64,000 nucleotides of DNA from Silvimonas terrae (GCF_014202765.1 NZ_JACHHN010000010.1:153322-217321), one strand, 5' to 3'. Positions 17,584 to 26,561 are shown, counted from the first letter of the stretch. Notes: generated by a model not told the origin, from the sequence alone. Program-made: numbers and translations.

Positions 17584-18363
17584 ATGACGCAAGTGACATC
17601 CAATACCCAGGTAGCAAAAGTGGCAATCGTGACCGGTGGTAGCCGTGGCCTTGGCCGCAGCACCGTGCTGGCGCTGGCCAAACGCGGTGTGCACTCTATC
17701 TTGACCTGGAACCGCGCCAGCCAGGAGGCCGAAGCCGTGGTGGCCGAAGCTGCCGCGCTGGGCGTGAAAACCGTTGCCCTGCAACTGGATACCGGCAACA
17801 CCGCCGCGTTTGATGGCTTTGTGGCGCAGATCAATACCGCGCTCGCCCAGTTGGGTGTCAGCTGCTTTGATTACCTGGTGAACAACGCCGGGACATCGCA
17901 CCACGCCAGCATTCAGAACACGACGGAAGCGGAACTGGATGCGCTCTACAACGTGCATGTCAAAGGGGTGTTTTTCCTCACGCAAAAGCTGTTGCCGCTG
18001 ATGAACGATGGTGGACGCATCGTCAATATCTCCTCCGGCTTGACCCGTTTTTCCGTGCCGGAAAGCGGCCCGTACGCGGCCATGAAGGGCGCGGTGGAAG
18101 TGCTGACCCGCTACCTGGCCAAAGAACTGGGCCCGCGTGGCATTACCGCCAACACGGTGGCGCCGGGCGCGATCCAGACCGATTTCTCGGGTGGCGTTGT
18201 GCGCGACAACCCGCAAGTGAATCAGATGGTCTCCAGCATGACCGCGCTGGGCCGCCCAGGCGTAGCGGACGACATCGGCCCGATGATTGCGGCGCTGTTG
18301 TCGGACGACAACCGTTGGGTTAACGGCCAGCGGATTGAGGTGTCTGGCGGCATGGTGCTGTAA
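17584..18363 (+). CDS. Short-chain dehydrogenase/reductase
   Basis: 259-residue classical SDR. Nucleotide-binding TGGSRGLG (about 17-24), NNAG motif at 100-103, catalytic Ser near 150 and Y164-x3-K168 (PYAAMKGA), and the C-terminal NGQRIEVSGGMVL. It is a cytosolic NAD(P)-dependent oxidoreductase of unknown substrate. Likely regulated by the divergent AraC protein. The end lies 6 bases from the convergent SMR gene. Confidence 0.93.
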   Translation: MTQVTSNTQVAKVAIVTGGSRGLGRSTVLALAKRGVHSILTWNRASQEAEAVVAEAAALGVKTVALQLDTGNTAAFDGFVAQINTALAQLGVSCFDYLVNNAGTSHHASIQNTTEAELDALYNVHVKGVFFLTQKLLPLMNDGGRIVNISSGLTRFSVPESGPYAAMKGAVEVLTRYLAKELGPRGITANTVAPGAIQTDFSGGVVRDNPQVNQMVSSMTALGRPGVADDIGPMIAALLSDDNRWVNGQRIEVSGGMVL

Positions 18364-18369
18364 ACCGGC

Positions 18370-18708
18370 TCAGGCGGCGGCGTCGGCCAGATTCAACAAC
18401 ACCAGGCTCAAGAGCGCGCAAACCAGCCCCGCGCTTTTGAGCACGCTGACGCCCTCACCAAACCAGATGACCCCAATCAGCGCCGTCAACGCCGTGCAGG
18501 CCACGGCCCAGATCGCGTAGGCCGTGCTGATCGGCAGCACGCGGGTGGAAATCCCCATTAGCCAGATGGCAGTGGCGTAGCACAAGCCCATGCCCAGTGT
18601 GGGCAGTAGGCGGGACAAACCGTGGGAGTATTTGAGGGCGATGGTGCCGGTGACTTCAGCAATAATGCTGACCACCAGCATGCTCCACGCAAAGGCGTAA
18701 GCGGGCAT
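18370..18708 (-). CDS. Small multidrug resistance (SMR) family exporter
   Basis: 112 residues with four transmembrane helices. E18 in IIAEVTGTIALK is the proton/drug-coupling Glu (E14 of EmrE), and helix 3 has the YAIWAVACTAL signature. Exports cationic compounds or, in the Gdx subclass, guanidinium; the sequence leans to the EmrE/QacE side. A single gene here, where the Gdx and paired types often come as two. Confidence 0.9.
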   Translation of the reverse strand: MPAYAFAWSMLVVSIIAEVTGTIALKYSHGLSRLLPTLGMGLCYATAIWLMGISTRVLPISTAYAIWAVACTALTALIGVIWFGEGVSVLKSAGLVCALLSLVLLNLADAAA

Positions 18709-18822
18709 GATGCGTCCTGCCGGCTTCTGTTTATACCGAACAGAAGGCGGGAGGTGGTTTCAGCGGTACCCGTCTGGGCGTTAGTTTAGGAAGGGGAAGG
18801 CGGCGTTGGCAAGTGCCGCTGT

Positions 18823-18863
18823 GTAGCCCGGATGGAGGCCACCTGGCCGGGAATCCGGGGTGG
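18823..18863 (+). repeat. REP-type element, first part of composite cassette 1
   Basis: GTAGCCCGGATGGAGG ... GGGAATCCGGGG. Same family as in 3260-3290, 33985-34020, 47113-47140 and the block after pta. Confidence 0.85.
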
Positions 18864-18892
18864 TCGGCCTGATTCATGTTGTTGTGGGGTGC

Positions 18893-18929
18893 GTAGGGTG
18901 GATTCGGAGCGGTAGCGACAATCCACCAT
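18893..18929 (+). repeat. GTAGGGTGGATTCG ... AATCCACC inverted-repeat element
   Basis: Second part of cassette 1: GTAGGGTGGATTCGGAGC followed by GACAATCCACC. The same unit occurs at 3178, 3438, 34052 and, inverted, at 63641. Confidence 0.85.
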
Positions 18930-18953
18930 GGTTGGCTTGCAACATGAACCGCT

Positions 18954-19220
18954 GTTAGCGCCTTCGGCGCGGTTGTTTTGGATGCCGGCGGTGGCCGGAG
19001 CACGTTACTTTCTTTTGCTTCGCCAGCCTCGGCGGCCCCAAAGAAAGTAACCAAAGAAAAGGCGACCCCTGCGACAGCGCCCTGCGGGTTCCCTGCGCTT
19101 CTCGCAAGGCGCGGCTGGCTGCGGGAACTCGGGCTAAAGCCCTCAAACACCCCTCCGCCGAAACCCCGCGCCTTGCTGCGATGCTCGGCGCTGCCGGAGG
19201 GGAGGCAAGTCAAAAGCAAC
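18954..19220 (+). repeat. About 250-bp dispersed intergenic repeat, copy 1
   Basis: Runs from GTTAGCGCC to GTCAAAAGCAAC. It contains an internal hairpin formed by GTTACTTTC and GAAAGTAAC, then a conserved stretch through GCGACAGCGCCC and GATGCTCGGCGCTGCCGGAG. Copies 2 and 3 are at 34099 and 63180. No gene; the short frames inside are artefacts. Confidence 0.92.
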
Positions 19221-19224
19221 ATCA

Positions 19225-19290
19225 AAAGCCAAAGCCAAAGCCAAAGCCAAAGCCAAAGCCAAAGCCAAAGCCAAAGCCAAAGCCAAAGCC
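19225..19290 (+). repeat. (AAAGCC)11 hexamer tandem repeat
   Basis: Eleven uninterrupted AAAGCC units directly after copy 1 of the 250-bp repeat. Probably length-variable between strains. Confidence 0.97.
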
Positions 19291-19343
19291 CCCCAGCCCC
19301 GCAAACCGTCTGTACGCCAGAATGATTTACCCGCCCACCACTT

Positions 19344-19373
19344 CGTCATTCCGGCCTTGAGCCGGAATCCAGG
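19344..19373 (+). repeat. CGTCATTCCGG ... CCGGAATCCAGG REP element
   Basis: Hairpin-forming last part of cassette 1. Related elements: 63502-63529, 63574-63617 and, inverted, 63791-63817. Confidence 0.85.
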
Positions 19374-19423
19374 GGGCCACCGCAGGTGGCCTTTGCAAGT
19401 CCGCGCAATCAGCGCAATCGCAC

Positions 19424-19460
19424 ATAAAAAAAAGCCCCGGCATATCACCAGGGCTTTTTG
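19424..19460 (-). terminator. Rho-independent terminator of the 532-aa lipoprotein gene
   Basis: In the minus-strand sense: GCCCTGG, 7-base loop, CCGGGGC and eight T residues; flanking A/T runs make it usable in both directions. Confidence 0.85.
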
Positions 19461-19480
19461 TTTGCGCGTATCCCGAACAA

Positions 19481-21079
19481 TCAGGGACTGACCTGCACCA
19501 CATTCACCGTAATCGACCCACCGGCATTGCCCGATACCCAACCCACAGCACCCTGGTTGGGCCCGGCCGGAAAGGTGAACAGCGGCAAACCGGCCACAAA
19601 TTCCACGCCGCTCAAGGCGGTGGGCGTGTTGAGCGGGTTCAGGTTCTGGTCAACCAGTTGCGCGTACCACTTGATGGTGTGATTGGTGCGGCTGGAGGAA
19701 TCCCATGTCCCCCAGGTCACCAGGAAATTCGACGCCAGCTGCGCAATTTTCGGCGTCACCGCCTGCGTCGTGCCGGTGTTGGCGGTCAGCCAGATGCTGT
19801 TGGTGGTGACCCCGGCATTCTGAGCGGTGCTGCCGTTGGCGATGACCAGTCGCACGTCGCGCGCGGTGCGGGTATCAGACGTGGTGTGGGTGATGGCAAA
19901 GCTGCCATTGGCCAGTTTGATGAACTGCCCGGTCTGCGCGTTGGTGGTGTTGTCGCCTTGAGTACCTGGAATGGTCCAGTACGATTGATCAAAAGTCGTG
20001 GCAGTAAAGTTCTGATAAGAAGTCGGCGTAAAGGCAGAAAAGCCCAACTGGCGAGAATATGCGTCGCCATGCGCCAGGGTGTAGTACGTGCCGTTATCAA
20101 TGATCAGCCGCTGGTCAAAGTTGTGCGAATAGAACCAGCCAGAGCCCGCTTCCCATATATTGGACAGCCCCGTCGGGGTTTGTACCGCGCCAGTGCTGGT
20201 GTTAAGCAAACGCAAGATGCCGGCTTGATGGCGGGTGCCGTTGATATCCCACGCCATCAGGTGCGAGACATAAGCCACCACATAGCCATTGACCGCATCG
20301 AAACCCAGCACGCCGCTGCCGGCCTCACCCGGATTGCCGGGGCTGTCTTTGGTGGTGTTGTCGTTGTTGCCAAACACCGTGGTATTCCAGACCGGGCTGG
20401 CAAAACTGGCGGTGGCCGAGCGGGCGACGTGGAACTCGTTGCCGTTCACATTGTTGGCATTGCCCGACACGCTTGATTTGAAGGTGCTATCGACGTTGAA
20501 CGCCAGATAGTAGTTACCGGCGGCATCCCGCGTGAAGCCGAGCAAACGGTAGGTCTGGATACCGGTGTCCGTCGTGGTGCTGGTGCTCAGGTCTGCCGAC
20601 ACATGGGTGATGAACACATGGGCGAGCGCCGCCAGGCCAGATGCGGAGGGCACTGCACCGCCCGCGGTGTAGTCCAGCCAGGCAATATCCAGGCTGCCAT
20701 CCGGGTTGACGTACTGGATCAGCGGGTTGGGGAAGCCATAGTTGGAGACCGGTGCGGCGGGTACGAAGCGGTCGTCAAAGAAATTGGCGGCCAGGCCAAA
20801 GACTTTGCCGCCCGTCGCGCAGACGGGATGGCTGACGATGGTGAAGTGGGCTGTGCTGCCGCCAGGTGTTGCGGTCACTGGCGTACCAGACGGGCAAGCA
20901 TTGGCAGTAGGGGTCGGCGTCGGTGTGGCGGTCGAAGGGCTGCTCGTCGTGGTTGAACTGCTGCTATTGCTGGCGCTATTACTGTCGCCACCCCCACCGC
21001 CGCCACACGCGCCCAGCAACAAAGCGCCACCCAGCGCCGCAAGGCGCAAACCCGTTACCAGTCCAGAAGGCTTGAACAT
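19481..21079 (-). CDS. Large surface lipoprotein of unknown function
   Basis: 532 residues. Lipobox LGAC at about 22-25 followed by GGGGGGD, then a Ser/Thr/Pro linker (about 33-60) as in other exported proteins of this window. The mature part (about 65-530) is rich in aromatic, Asn and Gly strand-like segments (NYYLAFNVDS, GSGWFYSHNFDQRLII, TYYTLAHGDAYSRQLGF) suggesting a beta-propeller or similar all-beta fold. No catalytic motif was recognised. It is likely anchored to the outer membrane. Monocistronic, with its own terminator; divergent from the ArsR regulator at 21226. Confidence 0.82.
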   Translation of the reverse strand: MFKPSGLVTGLRLAALGGALLLGACGGGGGGDSNSASNSSSSTTTSSPSTATPTPTPTANACPSGTPVTATPGGSTAHFTIVSHPVCATGGKVFGLAANFFDDRFVPAAPVSNYGFPNPLIQYVNPDGSLDIAWLDYTAGGAVPSASGLAALAHVFITHVSADLSTSTTTDTGIQTYRLLGFTRDAAGNYYLAFNVDSTFKSSVSGNANNVNGNEFHVARSATASFASPVWNTTVFGNNDNTTKDSPGNPGEAGSGVLGFDAVNGYVVAYVSHLMAWDINGTRHQAGILRLLNTSTGAVQTPTGLSNIWEAGSGWFYSHNFDQRLIIDNGTYYTLAHGDAYSRQLGFSAFTPTSYQNFTATTFDQSYWTIPGTQGDNTTNAQTGQFIKLANGSFAITHTTSDTRTARDVRLVIANGSTAQNAGVTTNSIWLTANTGTTQAVTPKIAQLASNFLVTWGTWDSSSRTNHTIKWYAQLVDQNLNPLNTPTALSGVEFVAGLPLFTFPAGPNQGAVGWVSGNAGGSITVNVVQVSP

Positions 21080-21225
21080 GCCCCAACCTCGTCAAAAAAT
21101 GATGACGGCATGGTACGGAGCGGTTGATACAAAGTCCTGCGTCAGGAACCCAGGCGTCATCATCAAGCAGATAGCAGGCGCACGGTCTACCATGACGACA
21201 TACATGTTTCGTCAGGTATCAAAGT

Positions 21226-21912
21226 ATGGATGAACAGCATCTGGAACAACGGCTGGCGGATGTGGCTGCCGCCGTGGCCGACAAAACCCGCGCTGGTATG
21301 TTGTGTCTGTTGATGGACGGGCGTGCCTATACGGCAACTGAACTGGCGGCGGCGACCTCGGTATCCGCATCGACGGCCAGCAGCCACCTGGCGCGGCTGG
21401 TGGACCAGCATCTGGTGCGCTGTACCCCGCAGGGGCGGCATCGCTATTTCAGCATTGCCAGCACGCAGGTGGCCAATGCGCTGGAAACGCTGATGGGGCT
21501 GGTGGGCGCGCGGGTGCGCAATATCCATAGCCACACCCCGCAGCACCTGCGTTTTGCCCGCACTTGTTATGACCATATGGCGGGGGAAATGGCGGTGGCT
21601 TTGCATGACCGGCTGATCACGCTGGGCTGGCTCGATCATGACAGCTATCAACTCAATGAACCGGGCTTGCAAGCGCTGGCGCAGTTGGGCGTGAGCTGGC
21701 CGTCTGCCAGCCGTCGCCGGTTTGCTTGTGCTTGCCTTGACTGGAGCGAGCGCCAGGCGCACCTGGGCGGTCAACTGGGTGCGGCCTTGTTACAAGCCTT
21801 TGAACGCCAGCATTGGGTGGAGCGCCAGCTGGAAAGCCGCCAGCTCACGCTGACTGCAGGCGGTCGCAAAGCGCTGGAGCGGCATTTCGGGCTGGTGCTG
21901 CCGGCTTGGTGA
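21226..21912 (+). CDS. ArsR-family (winged-helix) transcriptional regulator
   Basis: 228 residues. Winged helix at about 8-80: VADKTRAGMLCLLMDGRAYTATELA, SASTASSHLARLVDQHLV and the wing TPQGRHRYFSI. The metal-binding ELCV(C)D motif of ArsR/SmtB is absent. The unusually long C-terminal part (about 100-228) carries three Cys/His clusters (TCYDHM, FACACLDW) and is typical of the longer ArsR type. It does not sit beside an obvious transporter; the divergent lipoprotein or the convergent SnoaL/GGDEF pair are the nearest genes. Confidence 0.88.
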   Translation: MDEQHLEQRLADVAAAVADKTRAGMLCLLMDGRAYTATELAAATSVSASTASSHLARLVDQHLVRCTPQGRHRYFSIASTQVANALETLMGLVGARVRNIHSHTPQHLRFARTCYDHMAGEMAVALHDRLITLGWLDHDSYQLNEPGLQALAQLGVSWPSASRRRFACACLDWSERQAHLGGQLGAALLQAFERQHWVERQLESRQLTLTAGGRKALERHFGLVLPAW

Positions 21913-21940
21913 TAGCTTGCGCGCCCGCCAGTTGGCCGCC

Positions 21941-22360
21941 TTAGCCAAACAGGGCCTGGGTGGTGGCAGGGTCCATGGGCAAGGAGGAATGCGCGTGCGC
22001 CACACGCCAGCCTTGCGCATCCCGCCGGAACACCCAGGTTTGCCGGTCTTTCATGGCGTTATGCGTGGTGGCAGAGTCACCCCGGTATTGGACAAACATG
22101 TGGGCGACGGCCAGATCGCCACTGGCCAGGATGCGCACATCCTCAAACGTCACCGTCACCACCACGTCACCCAGGGTGGTGAGCCATTGCGTCACCGTGG
22201 CGCTGAGCGCCGTCTTGCCGTCATGCTGTTGATGCGCCCAGGCGTCAAAGGCGCGCACGTCGTCGGTATACAAGGCCAGTACGCCGGCGACATCTTTGGC
22301 GTGAACGGCTTGCTGATACTGCGTCAGCACCTGCCCGATATCCGCTGTCACCTCACTCAT
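21941..22360 (-). CDS. SnoaL-like (NTF2-fold) small protein
   Basis: 139 residues, NTF2-like cone fold of the SnoaL/SgcJ group: VLTQYQQAVHAKDVAGVLALYTDDVRAFD, then VTVTFEDVRIL, LAVAHMFVQYRG and TWVFRRDAQGWRVAHAHSS. Members are enzymes or ligand-binding pockets; no substrate can be given. The ATG at 22358-22360 overlaps the last 8 bases of the upstream diguanylate cyclase gene, so the two are translationally coupled, which suggests a shared function such as a ligand-binding accessory. Confidence 0.88.
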   Translation of the reverse strand: MSEVTADIGQVLTQYQQAVHAKDVAGVLALYTDDVRAFDAWAHQQHDGKTALSATVTQWLTTLGDVVVTVTFEDVRILASGDLAVAHMFVQYRGDSATTHNAMKDRQTWVFRRDAQGWRVAHAHSSLPMDPATTQALFG

Positions 22361-23993
22361 CGCTCGCTCCTTCTGCGGCCGGTCTGAAGTGTGCAGCCGC
22401 AGCGGAGAGCATATAACGGTTGCGCCCGGTGGTCTTGGCCTCATACAGCGCAGCGTCGGCTTCACGATAAGCGGCATCCAGATCCAGGCTGTGGTCCGGG
22501 CCGATCAAGGTGGCGCCCAGCGAGATGGTGACTTCCTGCCAACTGCTTTTTTCATGGGCAATGTGCAGCGCACGCACGGCGTCGCACAGACTGTTCATCA
22601 GCGTGGCCAGGTGCGCGGGGTCGTTCAGTTGCACCAGCACGGCAAATTCTTCGCCCCCCACGCGGAACACGCCATCGGTCGCGCGCCGCACTGCGTTCTG
22701 CAGTGCGCTGGCGACCTGTCGCAGGGTCTCATCGCCGCCCTGGTGGCCGTAGAAATCGTTGTATTTCTTGAAGTGGTCAATATCCAGAATGGCCAGACCC
22801 AGCCATTGCCCGTTGCGGCGGCTATGCGCGACTTCTCGTTGGGCGATATCGTCAAAATGCCGGCGGTTAAAGAGGCCGGTTAACGCGTCGCGGATCGACA
22901 TGTTCTGCATATTGCGCATGGCCCCGGCCAGCAGTACCAGCAGCACGACGCAACCCAGCGCCGCCACGGTGGCGCCCACCAGCAACAGGGTGGCCCGGAA
23001 GGCTTGCCACAGCATGGCGTGGTGGTTGGCCTCGACCACCAGCGACCAATTGGCTGATTTGAGCGGATACACCAGATAGCGCACGTCGCCGTCACCCACT
23101 GGTACGCCGCGCCGTGCCTCCAGAATACGGGCTGGCAGGGCGGGTTCGCCTGGTCGCAGCAGGTTCATGCCGGTGTCGCGGTTGACCAGGTTTTCCGTGG
23201 CGTTACCGATATGGCGCACTTTCAGCGTTTCGACCAGCGTTTGCAATCGCACGTCCAGACTCAGCACGCCCATGAACCGGTCATGATCATAGAGCGGTTT
23301 GCTGACGGTCACGACCTTGCCCTTGCCGGCCACATCGTCATATACCGCGCTCCAGACCGTTGTGTGGCTGGGGTTGGCGGCGGGGCCAGCGTTGGCATAG
23401 GTGACTGCAGCCAGGTCTTCTGCCTTGTAAAAACGCTGCGTGCCGGACTGCATGTCGGGCGGCGGATAAAAATACACAAAGCCGCGCTCGGAGCGGTAGT
23501 ACACCCAGGGCAGGTGGATATCACGCCGTTTCAGCGCCCGGAACATGGGGGTCAGGCCAATCGCCATCGACATTTCATGCGCCTCGGGCGAGCCGGGTAC
23601 CGGTATGGCGCCATGCCCGGTCAACAGACCCTGGTCATTGACGCCAAAGCCGGGCAATTCGGCCAGTTCATACCCTTGCCGGTCTGAACGGGGTTGCAGA
23701 TAGCGGGTGATATCAAGGTTGAGCGTGTAGCGTCCGCTCAGCAGATCGCCGGCCTCGTCGGCCAGCGTTTCCAGATACTGCCGCCGCAGGTCCAGTTCGT
23801 GATCCAGGGTGGCCGCAATAAACGCGCCGGTTTCGCTGGTCACCCGATATTCCGTGTTCAGATTCTGGCCAAAGCGGTATACGCCGCTGAACAGCCCGCC
23901 CAATACCAGGATCAGCGCCGTGATCAACACCAGCACACGGATGCGGCCGGCGTTATCGCGAGAGGCAAAGCGGGTGCTGGCTAAACCGGCCAT
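22353..23993 (-). CDS. Membrane-bound diguanylate cyclase with extracellular sensor
   Basis: 546 residues. TM1 (about 20-42), a periplasmic dCache-like sensor of about 280 residues (VYYRSERGFVYFYPPPDMQSG, VVTVSKPLYDHDRFMGVLSLDV), TM2 (about 327-352), then a GGDEF domain from SIRDALTGLFNRRHF. The active-site motif is intact (GGEEF near residue 446), and RATD five residues before it is an RxxD inhibitory site. It makes c-di-GMP from two GTP in response to an external ligand, with product feedback. First gene of a two-gene operon with the SnoaL-like protein. Confidence 0.94.
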   Translation of the reverse strand: MAGLASTRFASRDNAGRIRVLVLITALILVLGGLFSGVYRFGQNLNTEYRVTSETGAFIAATLDHELDLRRQYLETLADEAGDLLSGRYTLNLDITRYLQPRSDRQGYELAELPGFGVNDQGLLTGHGAIPVPGSPEAHEMSMAIGLTPMFRALKRRDIHLPWVYYRSERGFVYFYPPPDMQSGTQRFYKAEDLAAVTYANAGPAANPSHTTVWSAVYDDVAGKGKVVTVSKPLYDHDRFMGVLSLDVRLQTLVETLKVRHIGNATENLVNRDTGMNLLRPGEPALPARILEARRGVPVGDGDVRYLVYPLKSANWSLVVEANHHAMLWQAFRATLLLVGATVAALGCVVLLVLLAGAMRNMQNMSIRDALTGLFNRRHFDDIAQREVAHSRRNGQWLGLAILDIDHFKKYNDFYGHQGGDETLRQVASALQNAVRRATDGVFRVGGEEFAVLVQLNDPAHLATLMNSLCDAVRALHIAHEKSSWQEVTISLGATLIGPDHSLDLDAAYREADAALYEAKTTGRNRYMLSAAAAHFRPAAEGASDE

Positions 23994-24459
23994 AAAAACA
24001 CGATCCCGGAAAAAGTCGCGGCGGGGCGTTGTCAGAAAACCGCAATCTGCTCACACACAGAGGGGCGCTAGCTGACAATGTAGCCGACGCATTGTGCAAT
24101 TGCATAAGCCGGCTGGCTTGCCAGGCCCGAATCCCGACAAATGCGTTGCGCCAAATGGCCTGATTCGGGTTTGCAACCGTTGTCAGATTGGGTGGATCAA
24201 TGGGTTGCGCGCAATCTGTCCTGCCGATTGTCGAAAACCCGGTGCAGAATGTCGCCCACTCAGGGGTAACCCGCACCCTGACCAGGCCAGACTGACGGCA
24301 TAATTGAGGAAAACGCCGGACATCTCCTACAGCGCAGCGCCTGCCAGGCGCGGGGCGGGAGCCGCAGCCGCAGCCGGTCGTTTTACCAACAATAAATGCA
24401 GCCAACTGGTCCACGCCGTTTGCCCACGGTGCGGAGCACACCAGCTCAGGGAGGGGCAA

Positions 24460-25479
24460 ATGGATTCAATACTGCTGAAATTGTCTGATTCGGTCTCTGG
24501 CGCACAAACGCTGGAAGAACTGACGCGCCCGCTGCTGGAAATGCTGCACGCCGTGACCGGGCTGGAATCCACCTATCTGACCTCCATCGATCTGGACCAG
24601 GGGCTGCAGCACATTCTTTACTCGCGCAATGCCTCCACCACTTTCGCGATTCCGGAAGGGCTTACGGTGGAATGGAATGACACCCTGTGCAAACGCGCGC
24701 TGGATGAAAACCGCGGGTTTACCAATGAGGTGGACGACTGCTGGGGAGATTCTGACGCGGCGCGTGCGCTGGGCATCCAGACCTACCTGTCGACCCCCAT
24801 TTTCACGGGGACTGGCAACCTGTATGGCACGCTGTGCGCGGCCAGCGCCACACGCCGGGATGTCTCGGTCGATACCCGCAAGATCATCGACCTGTTTGCC
24901 CGCTTGATTGCCCAGCATGTGGAGCGGGAGTCTTTGCTCACCCGGCTGCGCGAAGCCAATATCGAACTCTCCGCCATGGCGCTGACCGACCCCCTGACCA
25001 GCCTGCCCAACCGGCGCGCGCTGCTGGATGAGCTGGGACGCATGTTCGCCGTGGCCCAGCGGGAAACCCGCAGCGTGCTGATTGCATTTCTGGATCTGGA
25101 TGGGTTCAAACAGGTGAACGATACCTGGGGGCATGAAGCCGGGGACGTACTGTTGCAAACCATTGCGCGACAACTGGCACAACAGCGCCGCGCCGGGGAT
25201 TTCATTGCGCGGGTGGGAGGCGATGAATTTGTGGCGGTGGGCGTGGGCCCGCAGCAGGGTGAATCGGCCAGTGATGCGGCCCAGGCGTTTGGTCTGCGCC
25301 TGTTTGAGAAAACCCGTGCGACGGTGGCTGCCGGCGCTGCGCAGTTTGATTACGCCGGTGCCAGTGTGGGCGCCATTGCCATTGACCCCGCTGCCGCCAC
25401 GGTCAGCGAAGCGTTAAGCCAGGCCGATAGCGCCATGTACAAGGTCAAACAGCACCGCGCCCGCCGGGCCGCCTGCTGA
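24460..25479 (+). CDS. GAF-GGDEF diguanylate cyclase
   Basis: 339 residues, cytosolic. GAF domain at about 15-160 (LEELTRPLLEMLHAVTGLES, YLSTPIFTGTGNLYGTLCA), a short helical linker and a GGDEF domain from ALTDPLTSLPNRRAL. Active site GGDEF at 253-257 with an RAGD inhibitory site five residues earlier, so it should be catalytically active and feedback inhibited. The ATG at 24460 is preceded by GGGAGGGG; the frame open from 24304 is untranslated leader. It reads away from the membrane cyclase at 23993 across a 466-base gap (to 24460) with no other gene. Converges on the bestrophin gene 6 bases away. Confidence 0.94.
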   Translation: MDSILLKLSDSVSGAQTLEELTRPLLEMLHAVTGLESTYLTSIDLDQGLQHILYSRNASTTFAIPEGLTVEWNDTLCKRALDENRGFTNEVDDCWGDSDAARALGIQTYLSTPIFTGTGNLYGTLCAASATRRDVSVDTRKIIDLFARLIAQHVERESLLTRLREANIELSAMALTDPLTSLPNRRALLDELGRMFAVAQRETRSVLIAFLDLDGFKQVNDTWGHEAGDVLLQTIARQLAQQRRAGDFIARVGGDEFVAVGVGPQQGESASDAAQAFGLRLFEKTRATVAAGAAQFDYAGASVGAIAIDPAAATVSEALSQADSAMYKVKQHRARRAAC

Positions 25480-25484
25480 CCCTC

Positions 25485-26402
25485 CTAGTGCATGATGTAG
25501 TTGTGGGCTTGTGGTGCGGGCTCGGTCAAGGGCTCGCCCAGCACGTCCATGATGGCCGACTCGATGGTATGGCTCAGTGAGGCCAGCGGCAGATCGTTGG
25601 GCTCCATGCCAAACGGGTCTTCCAGCTCATCGCCAATCACATCCAGCGCCATATAGGTGTAGGCGATGAAGGCCGCAATCAGCGGCGTCAGCCAGCCTGT
25701 ACTGGTGGCCAGACCAATGGGCAGCAGCAGGCAATACAGGGTGACCGTGCGGTTGAGCAAAACGCGGTAGCTGAAGGGAATGGGCGTGCTGGCAATCCGC
25801 TCGCAGCCGCCAATCATCTCGGAGAGTCGGTTCAGATTCTCGTCTATGGATTGATACTGCAATTCGCTGAGCGTGCCCTCACGCAGCAAGGTCGCGCATT
25901 CACTCCCCAACCAGTGCAGGATAAACGCGGGCTTGAAACGCGCCTCGCTCACACGGGGGAGTAATTGTGCCGGCAACAGGCGCGCCAGCTGCGCTTGCTG
26001 ATCGGTATGCCGCATTTGCCCCAAGAGGGCATAAGTACAGGCCGCCAGACCGCGCCCCAGACGTGCCGTGGCCGGGTGATCTGGTGCGGCAGCGTGAAGC
26101 TGGCGCATGACCGAGCGCGCCGCCACCAGCAAACCGCCCCACAATTTGCGCGCTTCCCAATAGCGCTCGTAGCTCACCGAGTTGCGAAACCCCAGAAAGA
26201 TGGCCAGTGCAATCCCCATCAGGGTGAAGGGCGGAATGCTCAGGGAAGAATTGGCATGCTCGTTAAACCACCAGCCGCGCGCGAGCACCGCCAGTACCGA
26301 GACCGCAGCCACCACCATGAGCCGTGGCAAGATACGGTGCAGCACCGATCCGCGCCAGACAAACAGAAGGGATATCCAGTGGCTGTGGGGGCGGACGATC
26401 AT
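25485..26402 (-). CDS. Bestrophin-like (YneE/UPF0187) membrane channel
   Basis: 305 residues, inner membrane. Motifs of the bacterial bestrophin family: PFTLMGIALAIFLGFRNSVSYERYWEARKLWG near residues 60-90, and the late DVIGDELEDPFGMEPNDLPL. Helices near 28-45, 60-76, 208-225 and 230-250. Bacterial homologues form pentameric ion channels. ATG at 26400-26402; the longer upstream frame lacks family similarity. Confidence 0.9.
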   Translation of the reverse strand: MIVRPHSHWISLLFVWRGSVLHRILPRLMVVAAVSVLAVLARGWWFNEHANSSLSIPPFTLMGIALAIFLGFRNSVSYERYWEARKLWGGLLVAARSVMRQLHAAAPDHPATARLGRGLAACTYALLGQMRHTDQQAQLARLLPAQLLPRVSEARFKPAFILHWLGSECATLLREGTLSELQYQSIDENLNRLSEMIGGCERIASTPIPFSYRVLLNRTVTLYCLLLPIGLATSTGWLTPLIAAFIAYTYMALDVIGDELEDPFGMEPNDLPLASLSHTIESAIMDVLGEPLTEPAPQAHNYIMH

Positions 26403-26510
26403 GGCATTGTCATGGTTTGCGAGACGGGAACGTATGTTACTCCTTCCCGTATTGATGCTGGGCAAGGCTTGTTCTGGCAATTTTTAACGTTTGGCCGTTG
26501 CGGTAAGCGC

Positions 26511-26539
26511 AAAACAAAAGCCCCGCCAGGCGGCGGGGC
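26511..26539 (-). terminator. Rho-independent terminator of the Ser/Pro-rich protein gene
   Basis: Minus-strand sense: GCCCCGCC, 4-base loop, GGCGGGGC, then TTTTGTTTT. Confidence 0.88.
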
Positions 26540-26561
26540 AATCAAGGCATGGCATAAACAC

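Noticed and set aside
19225..19290. Possible CRISPR-like array
   Set aside because: Pure 6-base units without spacers; a simple tandem repeat.
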